DNA of 46,674 bases from Anaerolineae bacterium (GTDB taxonomy: Bacteria; Pseudomonadota; Alphaproteobacteria; DSM-16000; Inquilinaceae). Location: positions 1 through 46,674 of the forward strand of contig JANQQD010000116.1 in NCBI GenBank assembly GCA_028285185.1, written 5' to 3'. Under the pieces are notes generated by a model. The model was given only the letters and a program-made list of their open reading frames with translations, did no database searches and was not told where the DNA came from. How positions within the stretch are numbered: position 1 is the first letter of the stretch; every line of letters starts with the position of its first letter. Both the position numbers and the translations under genes were made by a program. This document shows, piece after piece, positions 1 to 9,449 of the stretch.

Positions 1-193
1 CGAAGGGCTGTCTTACTGTCGCATGATCTTCGATCCGACCCTGGTGGAGACGGAGCACCATCCCCATCGCCCGATGCAGGGCTGGCGCTACCTCAAAGAC
101 GCCGACGCGCCGCCGGATCTCACTGCATCCGTCGGGGGCGAGGCCCTGCCTCCCCACCTGGTCCGCGAGCTGCGCGCCCTCGGGCTGATGTAG
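1..193 (+). CDS. DUF1489 family protein, C-terminal part (5' end outside window)
   Basis: The frame is open from base 2 and ends at TAG 191-193, giving 63 C-terminal residues. The stretch RRPMQGWRYL-type (here HRPMQGWRYLKDADAPPDL) resembles the C-terminal signature of the alphaproteobacterial DUF1489 family, which has no known function. The gene converges on der, with 12 bases between the two stops. The family assignment is from memory of the motif; the start and N-terminal half lie outside the window. Confidence 0.7.
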   Translation, partial: EGLSYCRMIFDPTLVETEHHPHRPMQGWRYLKDADAPPDLTASVGGEALPPHLVRELRALGLM

Positions 194-205
194 CCGCCCG
201 CGGGG

Positions 206-1573
206 CTATTCCTTCCCAGCATACGGATTATGGCCCTTGCGCAAGAGCAGGCGCAGGGGCACGCCCGTCAGCCCGAAGGTCTCGCGAAGGCCGTTGATCA
301 GATAGCGCTGATAGGCCTCCGGTATCCCCTCCGGCCGCGAAACCCAGAGCGCGAAGGTCGGCGGCCGCGATTTCACCTGGGTCATATAGCGCAGCTTGAC
401 CCTGCGGCCGGCGACCATCGGCGGTGGGTGGGAGGCGGCCACGCCGTCCAGCCAACGGTTCAGCCGCCCCGTGGTGATGCGCGCGTTCCACAGCGCATAG
501 GTCTGCAGGACGGCATCCATCAAGGCATCCAGCCGCTGCCGCTTCAGCGCCGATATCATGACTGTCGGCAGTCCGCGGGCCTGCGGCAGCGAGGTTTCCA
601 GGCGATCCCGCAGCCGCCGCGTGGCCTCGGTTCGGTCGGCGACGATGTCCCACTTGTTGACAGCGATCAGCAGGGCGCGGCCTTCGTCGATGACGTGGCG
701 GGCGATCGTGAGATCCTGCTTGTCCAGGATCGCCTCGCCATCCAGCACCAGCACGACGACATGGGCCAATCCGACGGCCTTGAAGGTGTCGTCGACCGCC
801 ATCTTCTCCAGCCGTTCCGACACGCGGGCCCGCCGCCGCAGGCCGGCCGTGTCGACCAACCGCAGCGCGCGCTCGCGATAGGTCCACTCCACAGCGATGG
901 CATCGCGCGTGACGCCGGGTTCCGGGCCGGTCAGCATCCGATCATCGCCGATCAGCGCATTGACCAGGGTCGACTTGCCGACATTGGGCCGGCCCACGAC
1001 CGCGAGGTCGATGGGCCGATTGTCGTCTTCCCCCTCCTCCCCGTCGGTCTCCTCGTCCGGATCGGTCTCCGGCTCCGCGCCTGCCAAATGCGCTTCGATC
1101 AGGTCCAAGAGATCGGGCATGCCGATGCCGTGTGCTGCGGAGACGGCAACCGGCTCCCCCAGGCCCAGGGCAAATGCCTCGCCCAGATTGGCTTCCGCCG
1201 CCCGGCCCTCGCATTTGTTGGCAAGAAGGCAGACAGGCGTGGGCTGGCGCCGCAGCCAGGTGGCGAAATGGCGGTCGATCGGCGTCACGCCCGCCCGAGC
1301 ATCCACCAGCATCAGCGCCAAATCGGCGTCGGCCACCGCGCGCTCCGTCTGCTCGCGCATCCGGCCCTCAAGCGTGGAGCCGTCGGCATCCTCCAGCCCG
1401 GCAGTGTCGATCACGGTGAAGCGGCGGGCGCCGAGGCGTGCTTCGCCCTCGCGCCGGTCGCGCGTCAATCCGGGGGCATCGTCCACCAGCGCGGCGCGCC
1501 GCCCGACCAGCCGGTTGAACAGCGTGGATTTGCCGACATTGGGCCGGCCGACGATCGCGACGGTGAAGGTCAT
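206..1573 (-). CDS. der: Ribosome biogenesis GTPase Der (EngA)
   Basis: This is a 455-aa double-GTPase. Two P-loops with the same sequence, GRPNVGKS, are visible, one at residues 9-16 and one near residue 194. An acidic linker ([14 protein letters not shown]) separates the two G domains, and a KH-like C-terminal domain ends in GHNPYAGKE. Der binds the 50S subunit and is needed for its maturation. Length and architecture are normal for the family. The ATG start gives the canonical N-terminus [12 protein letters not shown]. It is the last gene of a minus-strand set TPR-bamB-der, with 17 bases after the bamB stop, matching the yfgM-bamB-der order of E. coli, so co-transcription is likely. Confidence 0.97.
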   Translation of the reverse strand: MTFTVAIVGRPNVGKSTLFNRLVGRRAALVDDAPGLTRDRREGEARLGARRFTVIDTAGLEDADGSTLEGRMREQTERAVADADLALMLVDARAGVTPIDRHFATWLRRQPTPVCLLANKCEGRAAEANLGEAFALGLGEPVAVSAAHGIGMPDLLDLIEAHLAGAEPETDPDEETDGEEGEDDNRPIDLAVVGRPNVGKSTLVNALIGDDRMLTGPEPGVTRDAIAVEWTYRERALRLVDTAGLRRRARVSERLEKMAVDDTFKAVGLAHVVVLVLDGEAILDKQDLTIARHVIDEGRALLIAVNKWDIVADRTEATRRLRDRLETSLPQARGLPTVMISALKRQRLDALMDAVLQTYALWNARITTGRLNRWLDGVAASHPPPMVAGRRVKLRYMTQVKSRPPTFALWVSRPEGIPEAYQRYLINGLRETFGLTGVPLRLLLRKGHNPYAGKE

Positions 1574-1590
1574 GGCAGGGCAACCCGCCG

Positions 1591-2931
1591 TTAGCGATAG
1601 GCGATCAGGTCCGCGTCGTCGGTCAGGACGTAGAGCGTGTTGCCGGCGACGATGGGCGGCACCTGACTGCCGGCCGGCACCGGGAACTGTGCGGCAATCT
1701 CTCCGGTATCGGCCGCCAGAACCAGGCCATCGCCTTCCGAGCCGACGACAATCAGATAGCCTGCCGCAAGTACCGGACCAGACCAGACGACGGGGCCACT
1801 CCTCTCCTCCGGATCGCGCCAGCGCGGCAGCGGGGTCACCCAGCGGATGCGGCCGCCTTCCCGGGTCAGAGCGATCACGTCGTTGTTGACCGTGATCATG
1901 AAGATGAAATTGCCGGCAACCCAGGGCGTGTTGATGCCGCCGATCTGCTGTTCCCAGAGGCGTTCGCCGGATCTGAGGTCGATCGAGGCCATGCGATCGG
2001 CATGGCTGACGGCGATCACCCGATCATCGTCCAAAACGGGCATGCCGCGGATATCGGCCAGGCTGGCCAGCGCGCCGATGCGGCGGATGGCCGTAAGGCT
2101 GTCCGACCAGCTAGGTCGCCCCGTTTCCAGCCGCAGGGCGAAGACTTCGCCCGAGGAATAGGCCGCGATCAGCACATTGGGGCCGATCGCGGGGCTGGCG
2201 CCGCCCAGCAGGCTTGCCGTCTCCAGGATCCCGGTATGCGTCCAGAGAACCGCACCCGTTTCCGCATCGAGTGCCTGCAGCTGGTTGTCCACGGTCACGA
2301 CGAACACCCGCCCGTCGGCGACGGAGGGCGCGGCCCGCGTCGGTCCATTGGCGGCCGTGCGCCAGATCAGGCCGCCATTTGCCGGATCCAGCGCAAGGAT
2401 CTCACCGAATCCGGTGGTCACGAACAACAGGCCGTCGGCATAGGCCACACCACCGCCCAGCGGTGTGCTGTCTTCCACCGGGGAAGCCACGCGGACCTGC
2501 CAGATCTCGTCACCCGTCAGGGCTTCCAACGCCGTTAGACGGCCGGAGGCGTCTTTCACGAAGATCCGCCCGCCAACCACGATCGGCGGATTGATCAGCC
2601 GTTCAGTGCCGCCGGACCCGGTCCCGATATCGGTACGCCACGCTTCCGTGAAAGGTACGCGGATATAAAGATGTCCAGGGCGATGCGTCGCATTCTGGCC
2701 GGCCTGGGGCCAGTCGGTGTTGGCGATGGGCTCCGGCAGGATGACATCGAGGTCGGCCACCTGGGGGTCCGGCTCCAAGTTCTCTGCCAGCTCCAGCACC
2801 GAAATGCGCACACCGGGCAGCGGCGGGTCTTCGCCGCCGCCGAAGAACTCATCGTCCAGAAACTCGCAGCCGGCGAGCGCGGCGGCCATCAGGCAAGCGG
2901 ACAGTCGGGAGATACGGTGCAGCCTAGCCAT
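1591..2931 (-). CDS. bamB: Outer membrane assembly lipoprotein BamB (PQQ-like beta-propeller)
   Basis: The protein has 446 aa. The N-terminus is a lipoprotein signal peptide with lipobox AALAGC followed by an acidic stretch (EFLDDEFF). The rest consists of repeated blade motifs such as [26 protein letters not shown] and [13 protein letters not shown], typical of PQQ-binding-like propellers. BamB is the periplasmic scaffold lipoprotein of the BAM complex that inserts outer-membrane beta-barrels. I chose the ATG at 2931 because it gives the signal peptide and lies 7 bases after the upstream TPR stop; the frame stays open to 3075, but that extension is not protein-like. The gene order supports the name. 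A lipid-anchored propeller of another function is the only real alternative. Confidence 0.92.
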   Translation of the reverse strand: MARLHRISRLSACLMAAALAGCEFLDDEFFGGGEDPPLPGVRISVLELAENLEPDPQVADLDVILPEPIANTDWPQAGQNATHRPGHLYIRVPFTEAWRTDIGTGSGGTERLINPPIVVGGRIFVKDASGRLTALEALTGDEIWQVRVASPVEDSTPLGGGVAYADGLLFVTTGFGEILALDPANGGLIWRTAANGPTRAAPSVADGRVFVVTVDNQLQALDAETGAVLWTHTGILETASLLGGASPAIGPNVLIAAYSSGEVFALRLETGRPSWSDSLTAIRRIGALASLADIRGMPVLDDDRVIAVSHADRMASIDLRSGERLWEQQIGGINTPWVAGNFIFMITVNNDVIALTREGGRIRWVTPLPRWRDPEERSGPVVWSGPVLAAGYLIVVGSEGDGLVLAADTGEIAAQFPVPAGSQVPPIVAGNTLYVLTDDADLIAYR

Positions 2932-2938
2932 GGGTCGA

Positions 2939-3580
2939 CTATTCCTCCAGCCATGCGAGCATGTCGCTCGCGCGGCCACGCACGCCCTCAGGCGTGGCCG
3001 GATCGGCCGCCAGGCCGCCGAACAGCTCGATCGCACGGTCGCGGTCGTCGCGACGCAAGGCCAGCACGCCGGCAAGCTCCCGCGCTGAGTGGCGCCAGGG
3101 GTTCGCGTCGGCCATCAGGGGCGCAAGCTCTGCCTCCAGGGTGGCCGGGTCGTCTCCGTCGACCCGATGCATGACACTCAGCAGCGTCGCCAATTGCCTC
3201 CACATCTCGTCGACGGCGCCGTCATCGGCGATCTGCCGATAGAGCTGCAGCGCGTTCTCCACATCGCCGTCTTCGGCGTGCAGCCCCGCCTCATAGAACC
3301 GCGCCAGCATGGCATGGTCGCCGCCGGCATCCTCCGCGATGCCCGCCAGGGCATCCATGGCCGCCTCCGGCTCGTCTTCGGCCAAAGCTATGGCTGTGGC
3401 GAGCGCTGCCGTGTGCTGTGCGTTCTGGCCGGCCTGGTAGTTCCTCCAGAAGACGAAGCCGGCGGTCGCCATCACGATCGCCAGAGCGGCGGCAATGATC
3501 AGCGTGCCATAGCGCTTCCAGATAACTCGCGCGCGGTCTTCCCGCAGCGCCTCATCGACTTCGCGGAATACGTCGGCCAT
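2939..3580 (-). CDS. YfgM-like tetratricopeptide membrane protein
   Basis: The protein has 213 aa. A short cytoplasmic segment (MADVFREVDEALREDRARVIWKRYG) precedes one membrane helix at about residues 26-46 (LIIAAALAIVMATAGFVFW). The remainder is helical and alanine-rich with TPR-like features, consistent with the TPR_21/YfgM-type ancillary SecYEG subunit family. In E. coli YfgM is a periplasm-facing, inner-membrane-anchored partner of the Sec translocon and PpiD. The membrane helix, the TPR-like tail and the position directly upstream of bamB and der are what identify it. Pairwise identity to YfgM is probably low, so the function is inferred. Confidence 0.85.
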   Translation of the reverse strand: MADVFREVDEALREDRARVIWKRYGTLIIAAALAIVMATAGFVFWRNYQAGQNAQHTAALATAIALAEDEPEAAMDALAGIAEDAGGDHAMLARFYEAGLHAEDGDVENALQLYRQIADDGAVDEMWRQLATLLSVMHRVDGDDPATLEAELAPLMADANPWRHSARELAGVLALRRDDRDRAIELFGGLAADPATPEGVRGRASDMLAWLEE

Positions 3581-3616
3581 GGGGTCGCAGATCCGTTGTC
3601 ATGCTGGGGGCGCCGG

Positions 3617-4174
3617 TCAGGCCGACCGCCGCCATTTGATGGAACATCCCATGCTTGGGACTTGCTGCGCCGGTCCCTTCCCGGTCTCGGCCACCTGGCG
3701 CATCGCCTCCACAAGTTCACGCGGGCCCCGATAATCGGGGTTAGTCCGCCCGGCATCAAGCCGGCCGCGGAACTGGAGGTCCAGTTCGGCACCGAATCCG
3801 AAGAAATCCGGCGTGCACACAGCGTCATAGGCACTGGCGATTTCCTGCGTGCGATCGATCATGTAGGGGAAGGTGAAGCCATTTGCCTGCGCGAATTCGC
3901 CCATGCTCGCAAAATCGTCCTCAGGATAGGCCACCGTATCGTTCGGCATGATGGCGCCGACACCGATGCCTTCGGCCTGCAACACCCTCACATCCTCCAC
4001 GAGTCGGCCGACCACCGCCTTCACATAGGGACAGTGATTGCAGATGAACATGATGAGCGTGGCCTTCGGCCCCTGGATATCGGCCAGCGCATAATCGCGC
4101 CCATCCGTTGCCGGCAGGCGGAAGTCCAGCGCCTTCCAGCCGAATTCACCGGCCGGCGTCTCTTTCACCGCCAT
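3617..4174 (-). CDS. Thioredoxin-fold (AhpC/TSA-like) redox protein
   Basis: The protein has 185 aa with no signal peptide. After a peroxiredoxin-like start (DFRLPATDGRDYALADIQGPKATLIMF), the redox motif CNHC appears at about residues 45-48, followed by PYVK. The sequence matches the bacterial 'thioredoxin family protein' group with CNHCPYV that resembles AhpC/TSA proteins. These are thought to be cytoplasmic thiol oxidoreductases; the substrate is unknown. It lies 36 bases downstream of the TPR-gene start on the same strand and is divergent from sbcD, with 139 bases between them. Confidence 0.85.
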   Translation of the reverse strand: MAVKETPAGEFGWKALDFRLPATDGRDYALADIQGPKATLIMFICNHCPYVKAVVGRLVEDVRVLQAEGIGVGAIMPNDTVAYPEDDFASMGEFAQANGFTFPYMIDRTQEIASAYDAVCTPDFFGFGAELDLQFRGRLDAGRTNPDYRGPRELVEAMRQVAETGKGPAQQVPSMGCSIKWRRSA

Positions 4175-4313
4175 GATCGCCCCTCCCGATTGTGCCCGGC
4201 CGCTGCTGAGCGACTGGCTGCACGCTTGCTCCTAGTCCATTGTATCGGCAAACACAAACGACTCTTGGCGCACATGCGCTCCGGCCCTCGCCAAGCCTCT
4301 TGGAACACGCCCT

Positions 4314-5558
4314 TTGGCCCGGTTCAGACTGGTACACACATCCGACTGGCATTTGGGCCATACCCTGCACGGGTTCGCCCGCGGCTTCGAGCACAGCCGG
4401 TTCCTGCATTGGCTGGAGCACCGGCTGGCGGAGCTAGAAGCGGACGCGCTGGTGGTCACCGGAGACATCTATGACAAACAGAATCCGCCAACGGCAGCGA
4501 CCTCCCTGCTGTACCGCTTTGTCGCAGGGATCAAGCGGCGGTGCCCGCAGCTGGATGTCGTGCTGATCGGCGGCAACCACGATAGTGCCGGACGTCTTGA
4601 AGCGCCGCAGCCATTGTTGAGCGCTTTTGGTGTCCATGTCGTTGGCAGCTTGCCCTGGCGCGACGATGCGCAGATCGACACCGACCGCATACTGGTGCCG
4701 CTGACAGACCGGCACGGAGACATCGCGGCCTGGTGCGCCGCAGTCCCGTTCCTGCGGCCGGGCGACCTTCCCACGGAAACGACGGATGAGCATCCGGCGA
4801 TCGCTGGCACCCGGTCCGTCTATGGCCGGGTCGCCGAAGCGATGGAGGCACGGCGCGAGCCCCGGCAGGCCGCCATCTTCACCGGGCATTGCACCGTGCG
4901 GGGTGCAACGCTCTCGGAGATGAGCGAGCGCCATATCCTGGTCGGCGGCCAGCATGCGCTTCCCGTCGATGCCATCGCCGCGACAGCGGACTATGTCGCT
5001 CTGGGCCATCTGCACCGGCCGCAATCGGTCGGCGCCGACGGAGCCATCTGTTACGCGGGATCGCCCATCCCGCTGGCGGTGGACGAGCGATCGTACCGTC
5101 ACCGCATCGTCATCGCGGATTTCGATGACGGACGACTGTCGGACACCCAGTCGCTGGAGGTGCCGCGCCGTGTGGAGTTCCTTCGCGTGCCGGACGCAGG
5201 GACTGCGCCGCTGGACGCAGTTCTCGAAGCGTTAGAGCAGCTGTGCATCGAAGAGGGCGGAGGCCCGGATACGCGGCCCTTCCTGGAGGTCGCTGTGGCA
5301 GTTGCCCATCCCGTGCCAGATCTGCGGCAGCGGGTTGAGGCGGCGATTGCCGACAAGCCGGTGCGGCTGACGCGCATCGTGCCGCACCATGCTGGCGGCG
5401 GTGCCGACCCGGCTTCGGTCCTGACCACAACGCGGGAGTTGTCGGCGCTGGACCCTGAGGAGGTCTTTCGCATGCGCCATCGTCAGCAGTACGACACCGA
5501 ACCGGACGAGGATCTCCTGGACGCCTTCCGCAGCCTCGCCGCCGAGGCCAGCGGCTGA
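4314..5558 (+). CDS. sbcD: Exonuclease subunit SbcD (Mre11-like)
   Basis: The protein has 414 aa. The metallophosphoesterase motifs are all present: HTSDWHLGH (residues 8-16), VVTGDIYD (47-54), GGNHD (86-90), an FTGH block and ALGHLHRPQ. These bind the two metal ions of the SbcCD (Mre11-Rad50) nuclease, which opens hairpins and processes blocked DNA ends. The start is TTG at 4314, with GGA at 4302-4304 as a possible ribosome-binding site; no ATG or GTG gives the conserved N-terminus. sbcC follows after 25 bases, so the pair is very probably an operon. Confidence 0.95.
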   Translation: MARFRLVHTSDWHLGHTLHGFARGFEHSRFLHWLEHRLAELEADALVVTGDIYDKQNPPTAATSLLYRFVAGIKRRCPQLDVVLIGGNHDSAGRLEAPQPLLSAFGVHVVGSLPWRDDAQIDTDRILVPLTDRHGDIAAWCAAVPFLRPGDLPTETTDEHPAIAGTRSVYGRVAEAMEARREPRQAAIFTGHCTVRGATLSEMSERHILVGGQHALPVDAIAATADYVALGHLHRPQSVGADGAICYAGSPIPLAVDERSYRHRIVIADFDDGRLSDTQSLEVPRRVEFLRVPDAGTAPLDAVLEALEQLCIEEGGGPDTRPFLEVAVAVAHPVPDLRQRVEAAIADKPVRLTRIVPHHAGGGADPASVLTTTRELSALDPEEVFRMRHRQQYDTEPDEDLLDAFRSLAAEASG

Positions 5559-5583
5559 GCCCGGACGGCGGATCGCATTTCCC

Positions 5584-8500
5584 ATGGTCATGCAACTTCT
5601 GGCACTGCGAGGCGGAAACCTGACCAGCCTCGGCGACCGGTTCTCGCTCGACTTCACGGGCGAGCCATTGGCGGGCGCTGGCCTCTTTGCCATTACGGGC
5701 CCCACGGGATCGGGCAAGAGCACATTGCTCGATGCCGTCTGCCTGGCACTCTACGACCAGATCCCCCGCCTGGCCGACACGTCCAGGCGGTCGACGGGGT
5801 CGGCAGGCGGCCGGGCGGACAAGGCAAGCGAACGCCTGCCCGCCCACGATGTCCGCCAGATGCTGCGTCAGGGCGCGACCGAAGGGTTCGCAGAGGTCGA
5901 TTTCGCTGACGGTGCGGGGATCGCCTATCGCGCGCGCTGGCAGATCCGGCGGGCCCGGTTGCGGGTCGGCGGGCGGCTGCAGGCGCAAGAGCTGGTGCTC
6001 ACCCGGCTGGATACGGACAAGGTGCTGGGCGGCACCAAGACCGAGACGCTTGCCGCGATCCGCGAACGGGTCGGGCTGGACTTCGGTCAGTTCCGCCGAT
6101 CGGTGCTGCTGGCCCAGGGTGATTTCGACGCCTTTTTGCGCGCCCAGCCGAAGGACCGCGCCAGCCTGCTGGAGCTGATCACCGGCACCGAGATCTATGG
6201 CCGCATCTCCCGCGCAGCTCACGTGAAGGCAACGTCGGAGAAAGAGGAGCTGAAGCTCTTGACGCGCCGGCTGGGCGATATCCAATCCCTCCCGCTGGAG
6301 GACCGCGCGTCGCTGGAGACGGAACAGGCGGACGTCACTACAACGATAGAGGCCCTGACGACGCGCCACACGTTGCTGAAGACGGACGCGGATTGGTATC
6401 GGCGAGAGGCCGACCTGGCGGCTTCCGTAGAGATCGCCGCCGCCGCACTTGACCTTGCGCAGCAGGCTGAGCGGAACAGCGCGGCTGAGCGCGAGCGACT
6501 GCAACGAGTGCGCCTGGCCCTGCCCCTGGCGCCCTTGCTGCTCGCCGTGACGCGGGCGGCGGAACGCGCCGCGGCGCTGGAGGGCGAGATCAAAGCCGGC
6601 GACGCGGAATTGGCATCGGCCCAAATCGCCCTTCAGGCGCAGTCTCCGGCACGCGAGGAAGCGGAGCGGGCCCTGACGGCGGCCGAAGCAGAGTTGGACG
6701 GCGCACAGCCCCTGCTCACCGCCGCGATCGACCTGGATCGACAGATCGAAAGGGAAGCGTCCGATCGGTCGAATGCGGAGGATGCCTTGACCGCAGCCGC
6801 CGCCGCCCGGACAGAGGCGGAGGCCGCCTATGGCAACGCCGTGACCGCGTATGACCGTGCGCAGGAAAGCATCGACGCAGCCGATCGTTGGATGGAGGTC
6901 CACACGGCCGACCGCCTCTTGGCCGAAAACGTCGAACGGGTGTGCCAGGACATCGAGTCTCTTGCGCAGCGCCGCTTGGCAGCGGCGGAGATTGAGGCAC
7001 GAATGGAAGCGCTGACCGCTGAGGCCAGCGAACTTTCTGCGGCTGTCGAAGACGATCACACGGCCGAAGCTGCACTGACAGCGGAATTGGCCGAACGGCG
7101 GAGCTCCCATGACAGTCTGCGGCAGGCGCTGGCGGGCATCGACGTCGGTGGCCTTGCCCGCCGCCGCGACACGCTTGCCCAATTGCGCCTCGCGATTGAG
7201 CGTGCCGGCCGGACTGCGGGGGATGTCGTCACGCGAACGCGGCGCTTGGCCGACCTTGACCGAGAGGCGGAGGAGGCTCGGCATGCCGCGACACTTGCAG
7301 CCGAGACTATCGACGCGCTTGAGCGGAAAGCCGGTGCGCTGGAGAGCGCGCGATCGGAACTCAACCTGGCCACAGCCACCGGCAGCGAGATGGCGTTGCA
7401 ACTGCGCACGACGCTGACCGCCGGCAAACCATGCCCTGTCTGTGGCGCCACGGATCACCCGTACCATGGCGATCCTGCAGCAGTCGCAGCGGCGTCCGAC
7501 GAAAGCACGGAGCAGGCTGCAGCAGCGCAGCGAGAACTGGATGAGCTAAATGTCCGGATCGACGAAGAGCGGCGGCGATCTCTGACGCTGCAGGCAAGGA
7601 TCGACGGATACGGCCAGCACCGCGCGGTCCTAACGGACGAACTGCAGCGCATGCGAAGTGAGTGGGACGATGCGGCCGACTTCGTGGTGGATCATGGGTC
7701 GGAGGCGGGCATCGCCATCAATCCGCCATCCGTCGATGCGGGTGAGGAAGGGCTTGTGGGGCCCGGAGCACTGGCCGAAGCTGAGCACGCCATCATCGTG
7801 GCAGCGATCGAGGACGCCAGCGAACTGTCCACAGAGCTGCAGCAGAGCGCAAGCGAGCTGGCACGGGTGGAACAGGCGCTCGCCGCGAGACGGCAGACCC
7901 TGGCTGCGGCCGGTGAGCAGCGTCACCGGATCGAGACCGAATTGGCCCGCGGAGAGGCCGAACATCAAGAGCATGATGCGGCCGATCAGCGGGAGACGGC
8001 TCGCCTCCAGCCCGTCCTGTCATCGGTCGACCGCTGGTCGGATATGGTGCCCCGCCATGCCGATGAGCTGAAGCAGCGTTGCCGGAAGATCGCCGCAACA
8101 TGGCGGGCCAAGGCAGAGGAACGTGCGCAGGCAGCCGAAACCCTGCCCCAACTGTCCACGAAGATCGGCATGGCCCAAGCAGCGCTTCAGCACGCACAGG
8201 CCGACTGCGACAAGCACCAGGCCGCATTTGGTGACCATTCCGCTCGGCTGTCAGATCTGAAGACGCAACGGGATGGTTTGCTGAATGGCCGCCCGGCAAC
8301 GGAGGTGCGTACCGAACTGGAACAGGCCGTAGCGGCGGCCAAGCAATCCCTTTCCGCCGCCCGCGATGCGGAGGCCGATGCCGCTTCGACCCGAACGCGC
8401 CTGTCGGCCGCTCTCGACGAACGGCGCCTGCGGCTGTCCGCCGCCGCGGCAGATCTGCAGCAGACAGCCGAAGACCGTGATCGCGGACTGACGAACGCTG

Positions 8501-9336
8501 GCCTCTCCATCGCCGAAGCCGAAGAGATGATCGCCCTGGGCAATGTCTGGGCCGAGGCGACGGAGACCCGTTTGCAGACCCTTGCGGACGAAGCGATGCG
8601 GGCGGCCACGGTCCTCTCTGAGCGCCGGCAGGTGTTGGCCGATCATCGCTCGCGGCATCCGACCCAACCTCAGGAAGGGTTGGACGATGCAATCGCTGAC
8701 GTCACGGAGGAATTGGCCAATGGCCGCGAGCGCGCTGCGGCCATCGCTTCGCGTCTGGTGCAGGACGATGACCGCCGGCGCCTGCAAGCTGCAGCCGAAG
8801 CGGAGATCGAAGGGCACCGCAAGGATGCCGAGCGGTGGCTGGCCGTCGACGATCTGATCGGCTCGGCCGATGGGTCGGCCTTCCGCCGGTTTGCCCAAAG
8901 CCTGACGCTGGAACGCCTGCTGGCGCTGGCCAACCGCCATCTGGGGCGGCTGGCGCCGCGCTATCGCCTGCAGCGGGTGCCGGGCGCCGATATGGACCTG
9001 CAGGTCGTGGATCAGGACCTGGGCGATGATGTCCGCAGTGTCGGCAGCCTGTCCGGTGGGGAGACGTTTCTGGCCTCGTTGGCACTGGCCCTGGCACTGG
9101 CCAATATGAGCTCGGGCGACGCGCTGGCGGACTGCCTGTTCATCGACGAAGGGTTCGGCTCGCTGGACGCCGACAGCCTTGAGACCGCAATTTCGGCCCT
9201 CGAAGCTCTGCAAGCGACCGGGCGCCGGGTCGGCATCATCTCGCATGTCGACGCGATCGTGGAGCGCATCGCGGTCCAGGTTCGCCTATCGAGGATTGCA
9301 CCCGGCAAGAGCACGGTGTCCGTCGTCCGCACCTGA
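5584..9336 (+). CDS. sbcC: Exonuclease subunit SbcC (Rad50-like SMC ATPase)
   Basis: The protein has 1250 aa. The Walker A motif GPTGSGKST is at residues 39-47. A long Ala/Glu/Arg-rich coiled coil is interrupted by the zinc hook CPVC at residues 617-620. The C-terminal head carries the ABC signature LSGGE at about 1155 and Walker B LFIDEGFGSLD at about 1186. SbcC is the ATP-driven partner of SbcD; the zinc hook dimerises the coils. The ATG at 5584 and a second in-frame ATG at 5590 are both possible; the second would remove only MV. The length is typical of alphaproteobacterial SbcC. Confidence 0.96.
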   Translation: MVMQLLALRGGNLTSLGDRFSLDFTGEPLAGAGLFAITGPTGSGKSTLLDAVCLALYDQIPRLADTSRRSTGSAGGRADKASERLPAHDVRQMLRQGATEGFAEVDFADGAGIAYRARWQIRRARLRVGGRLQAQELVLTRLDTDKVLGGTKTETLAAIRERVGLDFGQFRRSVLLAQGDFDAFLRAQPKDRASLLELITGTEIYGRISRAAHVKATSEKEELKLLTRRLGDIQSLPLEDRASLETEQADVTTTIEALTTRHTLLKTDADWYRREADLAASVEIAAAALDLAQQAERNSAAERERLQRVRLALPLAPLLLAVTRAAERAAALEGEIKAGDAELASAQIALQAQSPAREEAERALTAAEAELDGAQPLLTAAIDLDRQIEREASDRSNAEDALTAAAAARTEAEAAYGNAVTAYDRAQESIDAADRWMEVHTADRLLAENVERVCQDIESLAQRRLAAAEIEARMEALTAEASELSAAVEDDHTAEAALTAELAERRSSHDSLRQALAGIDVGGLARRRDTLAQLRLAIERAGRTAGDVVTRTRRLADLDREAEEARHAATLAAETIDALERKAGALESARSELNLATATGSEMALQLRTTLTAGKPCPVCGATDHPYHGDPAAVAAASDESTEQAAAAQRELDELNVRIDEERRRSLTLQARIDGYGQHRAVLTDELQRMRSEWDDAADFVVDHGSEAGIAINPPSVDAGEEGLVGPGALAEAEHAIIVAAIEDASELSTELQQSASELARVEQALAARRQTLAAAGEQRHRIETELARGEAEHQEHDAADQRETARLQPVLSSVDRWSDMVPRHADELKQRCRKIAATWRAKAEERAQAAETLPQLSTKIGMAQAALQHAQADCDKHQAAFGDHSARLSDLKTQRDGLLNGRPATEVRTELEQAVAAAKQSLSAARDAEADAASTRTRLSAALDERRLRLSAAAADLQQTAEDRDRGLTNAGLSIAEAEEMIALGNVWAEATETRLQTLADEAMRAATVLSERRQVLADHRSRHPTQPQEGLDDAIADVTEELANGRERAAAIASRLVQDDDRRRLQAAAEAEIEGHRKDAERWLAVDDLIGSADGSAFRRFAQSLTLERLLALANRHLGRLAPRYRLQRVPGADMDLQVVDQDLGDDVRSVGSLSGGETFLASLALALALANMSSGDALADCLFIDEGFGSLDADSLETAISALEALQATGRRVGIISHVDAIVERIAVQVRLSRIAPGKSTVSVVRT

Positions 9337-9413
9337 CGCGGCAGGAGGCGCCGGTACGCATGACGCGCACCGGCGATCCCACACCCCCGCCCCGAGAGCA
9401 AGAGACCGGTTGG

Positions 9414-9441
9414 CCGACCCCGTCTTGTCCGACGGGGTCGG
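9414..9441. terminator. Terminator-like hairpin between convergent sbcC and the adhesin gene
   Basis: Two perfect 11-base arms, CCGACCCCGTC and GACGGGGTCGG, enclose the six-base loop TTGTCC. The hairpin sits in the 113-base gap between the sbcC stop (9336) and the adhesin stop (9450), where both transcripts should end. There is no clear T-run on either side, so efficiency is uncertain. Confidence 0.55.
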
Positions 9442-9449
9442 GCCGGGCT

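Noticed and set aside
230..1594. Plus-strand open frame opposite der
   Set aside because: The minus-strand frame is an unmistakable Der with all GTPase motifs; the antisense frame has no recognisable feature.
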